The notes under the pieces: generated by a model
The model's database searches: none
The model's input: only the letters and a program-made list of their open reading frames with translations
Told to the model about the DNA's origin: nothing
Position numbers and translations under genes: made by a program
From: Moritella sp. PE36
GTDB taxonomy: Bacteria > Pseudomonadota > Gammaproteobacteria > Enterobacterales > Moritellaceae
Reading direction: 5' to 3'
Length of the DNA: 64,000 nucleotides
Assembly (NCBI RefSeq): GCF_000170855.1
Contig: NZ_ABCQ01000017.1
Location: 1-64,000 of the forward strand
In this document: positions 27,318-35,296 of the stretch, piece after piece
Layout of the letters: each line of letters begins with the position of its first letter
Position numbering within the stretch: position 1 is the first letter of the stretch

Positions 27318-27776
27318 TCATTCATTACTTTCAAAATACGATGTTCTCAATTTATTTAATATTAACCCTAAACCAACAATCACACATGCTCCGATCAGCA
27401 CAGGATTAAATAAGAATGCCCAACTTTGACCTGCGAGCATGATAACCATAGGGTTTGCCCCAGCGGGTGGGTGCGTTGTGTTTGTCAGTAGCATAATAGT
27501 AACCGCTAACCCCGTTGCAATAGCCAGCGACCAAGGTGCAACGCCAACATATTCAACAAATAACACACCGATAAACGCTGTTAATAAATGCCCAACAATA
27601 ACATTCTTAGGTTGAGCAAGCGGACTTTTAGGTACGCCAAATACCAAGACAACAGTCGCGCCAAAGGGCGCCATTAACCACAGTACAGAATTTGTAATAC
27701 TGCCTAAATAAGCCAAAATACCGATAGTTAGCGTTGCAAAAGTGCCCGCAATAATCGGAAAAACAAATTTTTTCAT
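27318..27776 (-). CDS. HPP family integral membrane protein
   Basis: The protein is 152 residues from ATG 27776, which has GGAGAGG upstream. It has four to five hydrophobic helices and the family motif THPPAGANPMVIML (about residues 102-115), where HPP gives the name. LMAPFGATVVLVFGVPKSPLAQP is the other conserved block. Bacterial and plant HPP proteins have been linked to nitrite transport; the substrate here is not known. It is divergent from the TetR gene and shares with it a double palindromic operator at 27791-27838, so it is very probably that regulator's target. Confidence 0.85.
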   Translation of the reverse strand: MKKFVFPIIAGTFATLTIGILAYLGSITNSVLWLMAPFGATVVLVFGVPKSPLAQPKNVIVGHLLTAFIGVLFVEYVGVAPWSLAIATGLAVTIMLLTNTTHPPAGANPMVIMLAGQSWAFLFNPVLIGACVIVGLGLILNKLRTSYFESNE

Positions 27777-27790
27777 ATAACCTCTCCTCA

Positions 27791-27838
27791 ATGTAGACCA
27801 CTCTGTCTACCTGCAATAGTAGACAGAGTGGTCTACAT
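27791..27838. promoter_or_regulatory. Double palindromic operator between HPP and TetR genes
   Basis: Two perfect 20-bp inverted arms (27791-27810 and 27819-27838) flank CTGCAATA. Each arm is itself a palindrome of the form GTAGAC-N6-GTCTAC, so two dimer sites lie side by side. Their placement between divergent starts suggests TetR-type autorepression and control of the HPP gene. Confidence 0.85.
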
Positions 27839-27870
27839 GTGTCAACATATTTCATAACAAGGGGTTATTC

Positions 27871-28443
27871 ATGAATGAAAAGAAACTAGTATTAATTCAA
27901 ACAGCCTTACATCTTTTTTATAGCAAAGGCGTTAACTCTGTTGGTATTAATGAAATATTGAAGCAGTCAGGTATCGCGAAGAAAACGCTATATAATCATT
28001 TTTCTAGTAAAGATGATCTTGTATTAGCGACTCTTAAATATCGAGATGGTATTTTTAATCAATGGTTTAAGGATATTATTGATAGTGAAGAGTTAGGCGA
28101 AAAATCCATACTTGCACTATTTTATGGTTTAGACGATTGGTTTAATAACAAGGTGCCAGAACTTAGCCCATTTAGAGGTTGTTTTTTTATCAATACCGCC
28201 GCCGAATACAGCGTAACCGACTCTCCGGTACGTCAGTACTGTCGTTCACATAAACAAACAATCAGAGCATTAATAAAGAACAAAATTAGTTTATTTAGAG
28301 ATAATCCAGAAGACGTAAACTCGCTTACGGACATGATTTTTATGCTTAAAGAAGGGGCGATTGTTTCAGCTTTAGTCGAAGGGAACAAAAACGCAGGCAA
28401 GGCATGTATCCCCGCTGTGACTAGGATTCTTAATCTAAGATAG
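27871..28443 (+). CDS. TetR family transcriptional regulator
   Basis: The 190-residue protein opens with the TetR HTH: LIQTALHLFYSKGVNSVGIN and EILKQSGIAKKTLYNHFSSK (about residues 8-48). The C-terminal ligand domain has FRGCFFINTAAEY and is of normal size. It should repress by binding as dimers and release DNA on binding an unknown inducer. AAGGGG stands upstream of the ATG. The double palindrome 33 bases upstream is its likely operator, and the HPP gene the main target. Confidence 0.88.
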   Translation: MNEKKLVLIQTALHLFYSKGVNSVGINEILKQSGIAKKTLYNHFSSKDDLVLATLKYRDGIFNQWFKDIIDSEELGEKSILALFYGLDDWFNNKVPELSPFRGCFFINTAAEYSVTDSPVRQYCRSHKQTIRALIKNKISLFRDNPEDVNSLTDMIFMLKEGAIVSALVEGNKNAGKACIPAVTRILNLR

Positions 28444-28508
28444 CGCCGGTATTCCCGCTTTATAATAAGTTTCTACATCAATCAATAAGGACAACGTCGA
28501 TGTGTCCA

Positions 28509-29417
28509 CTAGCTCAGCAACAACTCAATAAAACGCGATAGAAGTACATCTTTGCGCTTATCATGTCGAGTAACAATACCATAACAGCTCCCTAAATCGA
28601 GGTTAGTTGGTAGTTCAATGACTTCCAAATTAACCTTATCCTCCGCGTTAATTGACAATGTGCTTATAACTGCAATCCCTAAACCTAAAGACACATAATG
28701 TTTTAACGCATTGACTGTACCGATTTCTAAACTGGCACTCCGCTGCAAGTCAAGATTAGCTAATACTTGCGTTAAACGGAATCCCTCTTGCTGACTATCT
28801 TGGAAAATCAGTGGGTATTTATCTAATGCCTCTTTGGTTAATACAGAGTAAATATCAGCATTCGCGGCATCGGTAAGATGATGGCCTTTAGCCATGATAA
28901 GACAAGACGGATAAGTTTTAATTGCTTGGAAACGTAACTCTTTCGGTAATTCCCGCTGTGCAACAATGCCTAAATCAAGTTCATTAGAACGCACAAGTCG
29001 TAACGTTTCCTCAACGGGTCGAGATAATAAACGGAGTCGAACAAGCGGACATTCTTGGCAGAATATTTTTACTTTATCAGGCAGTAAATAACGCAGTACT
29101 GAATCATGTGCTGACAAACATATTTCCCCAGCACTCTCCCCTTCTTTCAATGCCTGCTCGAACGTATCTAGTTCATCAAAGACCGACATTGCAAAAGTAA
29201 ATACTCGCTCTCCCGCAGGCGTGATACGAATATGCCCTCCGCGGTTTTCGTATAACTTAGTCTGTAAATAAACCTCTAATAATTTTATTTGCTGGGATAC
29301 AGCAGATGGCGATATTCCTAACTCAATACTTGCTTGCGAAACGCTTTCTTGTTGAATCATTACGTAAAAACAACGTAACGCTTTCAGATCCATTACATCA
29401 TAAGTTTGCCGTCTCAT
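28509..29417 (-). CDS. LysR family transcriptional regulator
   Basis: The protein is about 302 residues from ATG 29417. The winged HTH covers DLKALRCFYVMIQQESVSQA and LGISPSAVSQQIKLLE. The substrate-binding domain begins at GEICLSAHDSVLRYLLP and includes LGLGIAVISTLSI. The frame is open to 29435. The start is uncertain: 29417 has GGGAT in range, and Met at 29393 (MDLKALRC) matches the family's usual N-terminus but lacks a ribosome-binding site. The coinducer is unknown. The divergent neighbour is a truncated ceramidase-like gene, perhaps its former target. A GCTTAG/CTAAGC palindrome lies at 29439-29456. Confidence 0.82.
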   Translation of the reverse strand: MRRQTYDVMDLKALRCFYVMIQQESVSQASIELGISPSAVSQQIKLLEVYLQTKLYENRGGHIRITPAGERVFTFAMSVFDELDTFEQALKEGESAGEICLSAHDSVLRYLLPDKVKIFCQECPLVRLRLLSRPVEETLRLVRSNELDLGIVAQRELPKELRFQAIKTYPSCLIMAKGHHLTDAANADIYSVLTKEALDKYPLIFQDSQQEGFRLTQVLANLDLQRSASLEIGTVNALKHYVSLGLGIAVISTLSINAEDKVNLEVIELPTNLDLGSCYGIVTRHDKRKDVLLSRFIELLLS

Positions 29418-29549
29418 ACATATCATCCCGACCACGATGCTTAGGGGGTGCTAAGCCCTACCCTGTGGCGTTAAAACAAAAAAAGGTTCATAGTTAATTT
29501 TAGATGAAGTAGCTGAAACTGCTTAATCATAGTGTAGGAGAGGTGGCAC

Positions 29550-29804
29550 ATGAGCAACATCAATATTTATTGCGAAAGACTAGGGCCTGAGCTGCTCGCT
29601 GAACCTATCAATTTATTTACCAATATAGCGTTTTTGCTAGCCGCAGTCCTGTTATTAAAACAACTATCAACGCCAAATAAACACATCACAGGTCTCATCG
29701 GTCTATTATTTATTATCGGCATTGGCAGTATGCTATTCCACTCTTTTGCTACATCTTGGGCTCGTTTTTTGGATGTACTGCCCATCCTGTTATTCCAAAT
29801 GTAG
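29550..29804 (+). pseudogene. Truncated ceramidase-like membrane protein
   Basis: The 84-residue frame starts MSNINIYCERLGPELLAEPI and includes NLFTNIAFLLAA and GIGSMLFHSFATSWARFLDV, the opening part of the alkaline ceramidase-like seven-helix family with its conserved FHS and a metal-type Asp. Family members are usually over 200 residues; here the frame ends after LLFQM. The sequence just beyond encodes ELPEAEGTILDFLSALF followed by a stop, which reads like the tail of another protein. A deletion that joined two gene ends would explain this. The remaining piece cannot hold the full active site, so it is called a pseudogene. Confidence 0.6.
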
Positions 29805-29931
29805 AATTACCAGAAGCGGAAGGAACAATCCTAGATTTTTTGTCCGCGTTATTCTGAAATAATAATTAACCTCGATCACTTTCATAGTAGAATGCGGGAA
29901 AAGCTAAAACCGTGATTTAAAGGGATAAACA

Positions 29932-31023
29932 GTGATTGGAAAACATAAATTAGAATTAGATACGCCATGTCTGGTTATTGATAAGCGTAAACTGATGCAT
30001 AACATTGAAACGATGCAAAAGTTTGCAGCAGCAAAATCGAAGCATGTTCGCCCGCATGCTAAGACCCACAAATGTGTCGAGATCTGTCAGCTACAACTTG
30101 ATGCTGGTAGCATAGGTATATCAATTACTAAACCGTCAGAAGCGTATGAACTTGCCAAAGCCCATATTCGCCATCTGCTAATCACCTCCCCGATTGTCAC
30201 TAAGCATAAACTGGCAACTTTAGCTAAAATTATCAAGCTTGCCCCAGAGACCATGATCGTCGTGGATTCTGAGACTAATCTCACGCAGTTAAACCAATTA
30301 GGCAGCGAGCTTAACCAACGTATTAACCTGGTTGTTGATATTGACGCCGGTATCGGTAGAACTGGCGCATCATTTGAAACTGCGTTTGATTTAGCATTGT
30401 CGGTACACAGGAATGCCAACACGACCCTTAAAGGTATTCAGTGTTATGCCGGGCATTTCCAACATATTCTTGATAACGAAGAAAGAAAACAAGCATCTGC
30501 CACACTATTAAATAAAGCAGGAAAGCTAAAGCAAGACATAGAAAGCGCAACAGGCTTAGTTAATCTGATCCAAACAGGCTCAGGTACTGGTACCTATGAA
30601 ATAGACAGTAATATTGCGTCTGTCACCGAAATACAACCGGGTTCATACACTGTGATGGATAAGGAATACTTCGATATTGAATATAGCGCAGGTCACTTCC
30701 AACCTGCGATGACATTACTAACCAGTGTTATCAGTGCGAATCACGCATCTCACGTCACTGTAGATGCAGGTACCAAAGCATTGTACAAAGAAGCGACTCA
30801 TCCACAAATTATCAGCCATGACAGTCTTAGTTATGAGTGGCATTATTTTGGTGATGAGCACGGTAAAGTAACTGGCGAGAGTTTACCTGAGATAGGTGAC
30901 GTCATTGAAATGATTGTGCCGCACTGCGATCCAACCATTAATCTGCATGATAAATTCTATGTGATTGAAAACGACATTGTTGTCGATGTTTGGGATATCG
31001 CACTACGTGGTAAATTAGCTTAA
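29932..31023 (+). CDS. DSD1-family PLP-dependent enzyme (D-threonine aldolase / D-serine dehydratase-like)
   Basis: The 363-residue protein has a fold-type III alanine-racemase-like barrel: LDTPCLVIDKRKLMHNI (about 7-23), then VRPHAKTHKCVEIC, with the PLP-binding Lys in HAKTHK (about residue 46). VVDIDAGIGRTG and IQTGSGTGTYEID bind cofactor phosphate. The C-terminal beta domain has VIEMIVPHCDPTINLHDKFY, where His and Cys are the zinc-type ligands of this family. It should act on a D-3-hydroxy-amino acid in the cytosol. The start is GTG at 29932 with AAGGGA upstream. It is a single gene; aldolase against dehydratase cannot be decided by eye. Confidence 0.82.
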   Translation: MIGKHKLELDTPCLVIDKRKLMHNIETMQKFAAAKSKHVRPHAKTHKCVEICQLQLDAGSIGISITKPSEAYELAKAHIRHLLITSPIVTKHKLATLAKIIKLAPETMIVVDSETNLTQLNQLGSELNQRINLVVDIDAGIGRTGASFETAFDLALSVHRNANTTLKGIQCYAGHFQHILDNEERKQASATLLNKAGKLKQDIESATGLVNLIQTGSGTGTYEIDSNIASVTEIQPGSYTVMDKEYFDIEYSAGHFQPAMTLLTSVISANHASHVTVDAGTKALYKEATHPQIISHDSLSYEWHYFGDEHGKVTGESLPEIGDVIEMIVPHCDPTINLHDKFYVIENDIVVDVWDIALRGKLA

Positions 31024-31113
31024 CCCTCAAGGTTAAGGCAAAGCTGAACGTCACGATTTAACGCCATGCTATGCGGTTAAAAAACGCTAGCATGGTACAG
31101 AAAACACCGACTA

Positions 31114-31629
31114 CTAAGCGTGTTTCATTGATCTGTACTCATATAAATTATTTTCAGAGCCATACAAGTTAACCACGCCATTTTTCGTAAAACCAGCACG
31201 TTGTAATAACCGATTGGAATTCAAGTTATCCGGCAGCGTCACCGCTAATACCAGCTCTAAACAATGAGCCTTCATGCCCTTTTTTAGCACCGAATTAGCC
31301 GCCTCAAGTGCATAACCTTGACCACAATGACTTGGTAAGAATGCATACCCTAAATCTGGATCCTGCAGTTCATCGCGTTTAAGCAAGCCACACATACCGA
31401 TTGGCGTATTAGTTCCTTTCAACATGACTAAATTCAAACCAAAGCCGAATTTGTCATAACTCGCCATTGGACCTACGGTGAGATAATTTTCTGCGTCAGC
31501 TATATTACGGACCTGCTTATCTGCAATATAACGGATGAAGGACTCTTCATTCAACAACTCAACAATAAATTCAGCGTCCGCCAAAGTGAAATGTCGAACA
31601 ATTAACTTTTCAGTCTCGCATACAATCAT
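31114..31629 (-). CDS. GNAT family N-acetyltransferase
   Basis: The protein is 171 residues from ATG 31629 (AAGGAG six bases upstream; the frame is open to 31656). CETEKLIVRHFTLADAEFIV is the RimJ/RimL-like opening, DLGYAFLPSHCGQGYALEAA holds the acetyl-CoA loop CGQGYA, and LPDNLNSNRLLQRAGFTKNG carries the conserved Asn-Ser-x-R-L-L-x-x-x-G motif. The target is unknown. It is a single gene between the PLP enzyme gene and a 290-base gap. Confidence 0.82.
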   Translation of the reverse strand: MIVCETEKLIVRHFTLADAEFIVELLNEESFIRYIADKQVRNIADAENYLTVGPMASYDKFGFGLNLVMLKGTNTPIGMCGLLKRDELQDPDLGYAFLPSHCGQGYALEAANSVLKKGMKAHCLELVLAVTLPDNLNSNRLLQRAGFTKNGVVNLYGSENNLYEYRSMKHA

Positions 31630-31919
31630 CAAAAACTCCTTTAAAACGGCTGACACCAGTTCAATGCTTTATGATTTTAAAGCAATATAATTACAGTGGG
31701 TCCCCTAATAACTCAGTGCATACTGAAATGATGAGTCCCAGCCCCTTTATACCATTTAATACCACTTAATACATGCATCCTTGTACATACTGATATAGCT
31801 AATAAACGACCTCTTTATTAACCGACATGACATTAGTCAATTACTTGGGCAATACACTTGGTTATAGTGACTGGGTATTTTTCTTAACACTAAATTGATC
31901 GAACAAAGAGGATATTATT

Positions 31920-32000
31920 ATGAGTTGTTGTGGTGGCTGCGGCGGACAAGATCTAGAAGAAACTAAAAAAGTTGAAGAAACAGAACAAGATTCAGAGTAG
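31920..32000 (+). CDS. 26-residue Cys/Gly-rich microprotein
   Basis: ATG 31920 opens MSCCGGCGGQ, then the charged tail DLEETKKVEE and TEQDSE, stop at 32000. AGAGGA seven bases upstream is a good ribosome-binding site, and a hairpin with T-run follows within about 25 bases, so this looks like a complete small gene. The three cysteines in CCGGC could bind a metal or carry a redox or thiol group; the acidic tail is probably disordered. I know of similar CCGG-rich small proteins annotated in related marine bacteria but not of a function. The neighbour at 32745 has an RGGCGSCYN motif, which may or may not be related. Confidence 0.7.
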   Translation: MSCCGGCGGQDLEETKKVEETEQDSE

Positions 32001-32023
32001 TTAATAATACTGACTCTTTAAAT

Positions 32024-32054
32024 TAAGGCCTTACTTATATAAGTAGGGTCTTTT
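32024..32054. terminator. Terminator after the microprotein gene
   Basis: CCTTACTTATATAAGTAGGG forms a near-perfect stem flanked by AAGG and a T-run. It may also serve the CAP gene that ends at 32056 on the other strand. Confidence 0.65.
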
Positions 32055-32055
32055 G

Positions 32056-32646
32056 CTATAACGGGGTCGCTAATACTTGTGTCCAATAAATGCCATAATA
32101 TGAGCCTTTATTGGTATAAGACGCCATGCCCATCTGCGAATACTCCGCATCCATAATATTCAAGCAATGCCCTTTACTGCCTAACCAACCCTGGATGACA
32201 ACGCTAGCCTCGAGCTGACCGGCAGCAATATTCTCACCCGCAGCACGCCAATTATACCCAGCGGCATAAGTCCGCTCCCCGACTCGATTGCCTTGTTTAT
32301 CTCGATGATTAAAATAATCACCAGCTGCCATATTTTGCGAATGAGCATAAGCTGATTGCTGCAATTGCTCATTCCATACCACAGGGGCAACTGCTGGCAT
32401 CTTGCGATTACCGCAAGTATAACCGCCGACACGAGCAGCATTCACCGCGGCTAGCATCTGACGTTTAAATCCAGGCGTTGGCTCAGGACCGAGCCTTCTC
32501 GTCGGTTTTGAGGAAGGTGGAATAACTTGCTCAACCGCTTTATCTGGTGATACAGCCTCACTATCGGTATTATCATATCGACCATCGCTTACACATGCGG
32601 TTAGCAATACAGCCATCACACAAGTCGAGATCCATTTCGACATCAT
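32056..32646 (-). CDS. CAP-superfamily (SCP/PR1-like) lipoprotein
   Basis: From the Met at 32646 the protein begins MMSKWISTCVMAVLLTAC, a clean lipoprotein signal with lipobox LTAC, so it is probably anchored in the membrane envelope. A short low-complexity linker leads to the CAP domain: FKRQMLAAVNAAR, WNEQLQQSAYAHSQNMAAGD (His), YNWRAAGENIAAGQ (Glu) and GHCLNIMDAEYSQMG (His). Function of bacterial CAP proteins is poorly known. The frame is open upstream to a GTG at 32745 that overlaps the preceding gene's stop (TAGTG). Starting there would put 33 residues before the signal peptide, so the inner start is preferred, though coupling is possible. Confidence 0.75.
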   Translation of the reverse strand: MMSKWISTCVMAVLLTACVSDGRYDNTDSEAVSPDKAVEQVIPPSSKPTRRLGPEPTPGFKRQMLAAVNAARVGGYTCGNRKMPAVAPVVWNEQLQQSAYAHSQNMAAGDYFNHRDKQGNRVGERTYAAGYNWRAAGENIAAGQLEASVVIQGWLGSKGHCLNIMDAEYSQMGMASYTNKGSYYGIYWTQVLATPL

Positions 32647-32744
32647 TTTAGATTTATCTCTTAATGTCGTCTGTAATCTAGCTTTAACTCGCTCAGGTTT
32701 GATCATTCGCCCTCTCGTTTCTATCGAACTTACGGTGTCGTTCA

Positions 32745-33521
32745 CTACTTTAACGCTAATAACTGTTGTAAGCGCGCAGGTTCTCGCTCAATTTGCTTTA
32801 ATGCCTGTTTAAAATCACGTCTTAAATAACCTTTCAAATTACGGGTTGCGTCGCCTGTTGAAATCCCTTTTAGTCGGCAAAATAAGGCTAATGCAAAGAC
32901 AACATTGTCTTCTGACAAACTGGCTTGTCGATTGGCTTGCGCATTATAACAACTGCCACAACCGCCCCTAAAAGTATAAGCTGAGTTTGCCATCATTACC
33001 CCAAAACCCATAAAAACAGCTACTATCTCGGTGCTTGCATTAAAATAATCAGCACCACCTGGTGGTAATTGTTGTAATTGGGCCACGATATGTTGGGCTA
33101 AATGATGCGCATAACTCGAGGCTAGATCACCCGGTTTTGATGCCTGCTGTGGATTGTAAGTCATGGCTAAAGGCTGAGGTGCGATTAATGCAGGCAAAGT
33201 GTTGGACACAGATGAATTTCGTTGAATGGCAGATAAATCGAGCAATGCAGGCGGCTGACTACTGAAATTCTGCGGTGCTTGCAACTGTAGCGGCCAATGG
33301 CTTAATCCTGCATATTTAACTACGTGATTAAAAATGGTTTCTGCCATGCCGTGACGGCTGTCGATATTACCGGGAAAGAAATCATTCGTTGGTTGGATCA
33401 ACTGACTGCGCTGAAAAAATTCTTGTTGGTCGAAATGTGTTAACGCCCACTCAAAAGTGTCAAACATCCACTCACAACTGGCGTCGTCAATGAGCGGTTT
33501 AGAACGAAAAATATTCAGCAT
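32745..33521 (-). CDS. Uncharacterised protein with RGGCGSCYN motif
   Basis: I do not recognise a named family. The 258-residue protein has no signal peptide. A proline-rich middle (QPPALL, IAPQPLAM) follows an N-terminal acidic/aromatic segment. The best candidate functional part is ASTEIVAVFMGFGVMMANSA (about residues 163-182) followed by RGGCGSCYNAQANRQASLSE and a helical stretch with FALALFCRLKG. The E..A.F.GFG..N pattern and the two Cys hint at metal binding, but this is not proven. It overlaps the long form of the CAP gene by one base (TAGTG), so the two are probably one transcript. Confidence 0.65.
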   Translation of the reverse strand: MLNIFRSKPLIDDASCEWMFDTFEWALTHFDQQEFFQRSQLIQPTNDFFPGNIDSRHGMAETIFNHVVKYAGLSHWPLQLQAPQNFSSQPPALLDLSAIQRNSSVSNTLPALIAPQPLAMTYNPQQASKPGDLASSYAHHLAQHIVAQLQQLPPGGADYFNASTEIVAVFMGFGVMMANSAYTFRGGCGSCYNAQANRQASLSEDNVVFALALFCRLKGISTGDATRNLKGYLRRDFKQALKQIEREPARLQQLLALK

Positions 33522-33628
33522 AGATTGTCTTCAAACATAATAATGAGTTAACAAGTATCATATCCTAACTATCTACACCTTCCTAAAAACCAATGCCAAT
33601 TTTTGGCTTTCACCGAGATTTTTATCGA

Positions 33629-34498
33629 TTATAACTGCGAGATCTTATACCCAGCCGCTTCTAGTCGCTGTAACAAACCATCTTTACCAACCAAATGTAG
33701 CGTTCCAACCAGGATTAATTCCGTCTGCTGATTACTAAACATCGCTTCAATTTGGGGTAGCCAGTTATTATTACGTTGTACTAATAGTGATTGATAGATG
33801 TCGGGGAAATCTTTAACCAAAGGCGTGATAGCAAGATCAACCAATGCTTGCGGATCACCATTACGCCATGCCACTTTCATTTCTTGCATAAATGTTGGCA
33901 GTGTTTTCAAATCTTCTAAACTGTAGCGGATCAAGGCATCCTCTTTGCCTTTACCCATACTGGCAATAAACGCCAGCTGTTCCTCAACGGTTTCTAACTT
34001 ACCTAAGGATTTAGCATCTGCGATGGCCTTATCGTTATAGTACTTATCAACACCCATACCAGTGAAATTGAGACGCTGTAATTCAATCATGGTTAGCATT
34101 AACGAGATCATGCTCGGTTTAAAGTTATTAATAACCTGCATACCAATACCGCGAGACTCACAATATGCAGTTAAAAGTTTATATGTTTCAGGCGTTAAGT
34201 GTTGCGTTAAATTTTGGCCTTCAGAATAACTAAGCTGGCGTAGCATAGTTTGCTGGAATTGAGGGCTTTCTAATTTAGCCATATCAGTTTCAAATACCAA
34301 GGTATCAGCCAATGCATATGCTTGGTCAAACTCGGCTGGTAACGGATAATCATCGGCCATTAAGACATGCACAGTCCCACCCAGATATAAACTTGATTTG
34401 CCGTTACTCACCTTCCATACCGATGATGTCGCATGCACGCTATTAACCACTCCGAAAATAAGCATAGAAAGTACATACCATAATTTAACTATTTTCAT
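33629..34498 (-). CDS. TraB/GumN family protein
   Basis: The 289-residue protein has a Sec signal peptide (LWYVLSMLIFGVVNSVHA, about residues 6-23). The TraB/GumN domain follows: SSVWKVSNGKSSLYLGGTVHVL (two Gly-x-x-H-type segment), ADTLVFETDM (conserved Glu) and, at the C-terminus, ELILVGTLHLVGKDGLLQRL with the second GTxHL. The family is thought to have metalloprotease-like features in the periplasm; one member limits pheromone signalling. The target here is unknown. GAGGC precedes the ATG. It follows the fetB-like gene on the same strand. Confidence 0.85.
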   Translation of the reverse strand: MKIVKLWYVLSMLIFGVVNSVHATSSVWKVSNGKSSLYLGGTVHVLMADDYPLPAEFDQAYALADTLVFETDMAKLESPQFQQTMLRQLSYSEGQNLTQHLTPETYKLLTAYCESRGIGMQVINNFKPSMISLMLTMIELQRLNFTGMGVDKYYNDKAIADAKSLGKLETVEEQLAFIASMGKGKEDALIRYSLEDLKTLPTFMQEMKVAWRNGDPQALVDLAITPLVKDFPDIYQSLLVQRNNNWLPQIEAMFSNQQTELILVGTLHLVGKDGLLQRLEAAGYKISQL

Positions 34499-34558
34499 TG
34501 AAGCCTCTACTGTATTTTACAACGTGGTTATAATCATTAATGGTAAGTATTGTACAAC

Positions 34559-35293
34559 TTAATCTTTATTCAGCATAACAGGTTTAGTCAACATCAAAGG
34601 TTTTATCAACGACAAGAAAAATGCAGCGGATATCACCGATGAACCGAACATCATGCACATGATCATTATCTGATAACGCACAGCAATAAACGGCGACACC
34701 CCAGAGAGGATCTGCCCCGTCATCATGCCAGGCAAAGACACTAACCCGACAGCAAACAATGCATTGATGATCGGAATTAACGATGCTCTTAGCGCAATAC
34801 GACGTGCGATAAGATAATCTTCACCTCGCCGCATTTCGGCATGTAAACGCTCTGCGGATAAGCTGACACTGTTCATTGCATTCGCAAATGCCATTCCCGC
34901 GAGTGGCACCATATATTGGGGGTTATACCAAGGGTCTAAACCAAGTACACCCGCGCTCATAATAAACAAGGTAAAACCACCGCCTGAGATCACCGCGGCT
35001 AACGCATATTTATACATTTTCCAGCGCTGGTCAGGCACCGCACCTAAGGCAATCCAACTGGAAGCAATCACCATAATTAACAGTACACCAACGACAATGC
35101 CTGCACTATGTGACTCAAAGATATAAGATAAAAAATAACCGATTAATAACAGCTGGATCAACATACGAGATAAGGCATACAAACCATTTTTAATCGGTAA
35201 TCGCCATTGCAGTAAGATCGCCAACGCCACTAACACTGGAATAAATGCAAACGCTAAATGGCTAAACGAGATCACCTGTACAGTATTACTCAC
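34559..35293 (-). CDS. fetB: FetB-like ABC permease (UPF0014)
   Basis: The 244-residue membrane protein has about seven hydrophobic spans. Family blocks are LSRMLIQLLLIGYFLSYIF, LAGMAFANAMNSVSLSAERL and SLPGMMTGQILSGVSPFIAVRYQI. In E. coli FetA-FetB takes part in iron export and oxidative-stress resistance. No FetA ATPase gene adjoins it here, so the partner must be elsewhere or missing. The start is GTG at 35293, three bases after the stop of the Crp/Fnr gene, indicating translational coupling. Confidence 0.85.
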   Translation of the reverse strand: MSNTVQVISFSHLAFAFIPVLVALAILLQWRLPIKNGLYALSRMLIQLLLIGYFLSYIFESHSAGIVVGVLLIMVIASSWIALGAVPDQRWKMYKYALAAVISGGGFTLFIMSAGVLGLDPWYNPQYMVPLAGMAFANAMNSVSLSAERLHAEMRRGEDYLIARRIALRASLIPIINALFAVGLVSLPGMMTGQILSGVSPFIAVRYQIMIMCMMFGSSVISAAFFLSLIKPLMLTKPVMLNKD

Positions 35294-35296
35294 AAC

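Noticed and set aside
29439-29456. GCTTAG/CTAAGC palindrome by the LysR gene as a fifth repeat copy
   Set aside because: Only the short arms match; none of the flanking repeat sequence is present.
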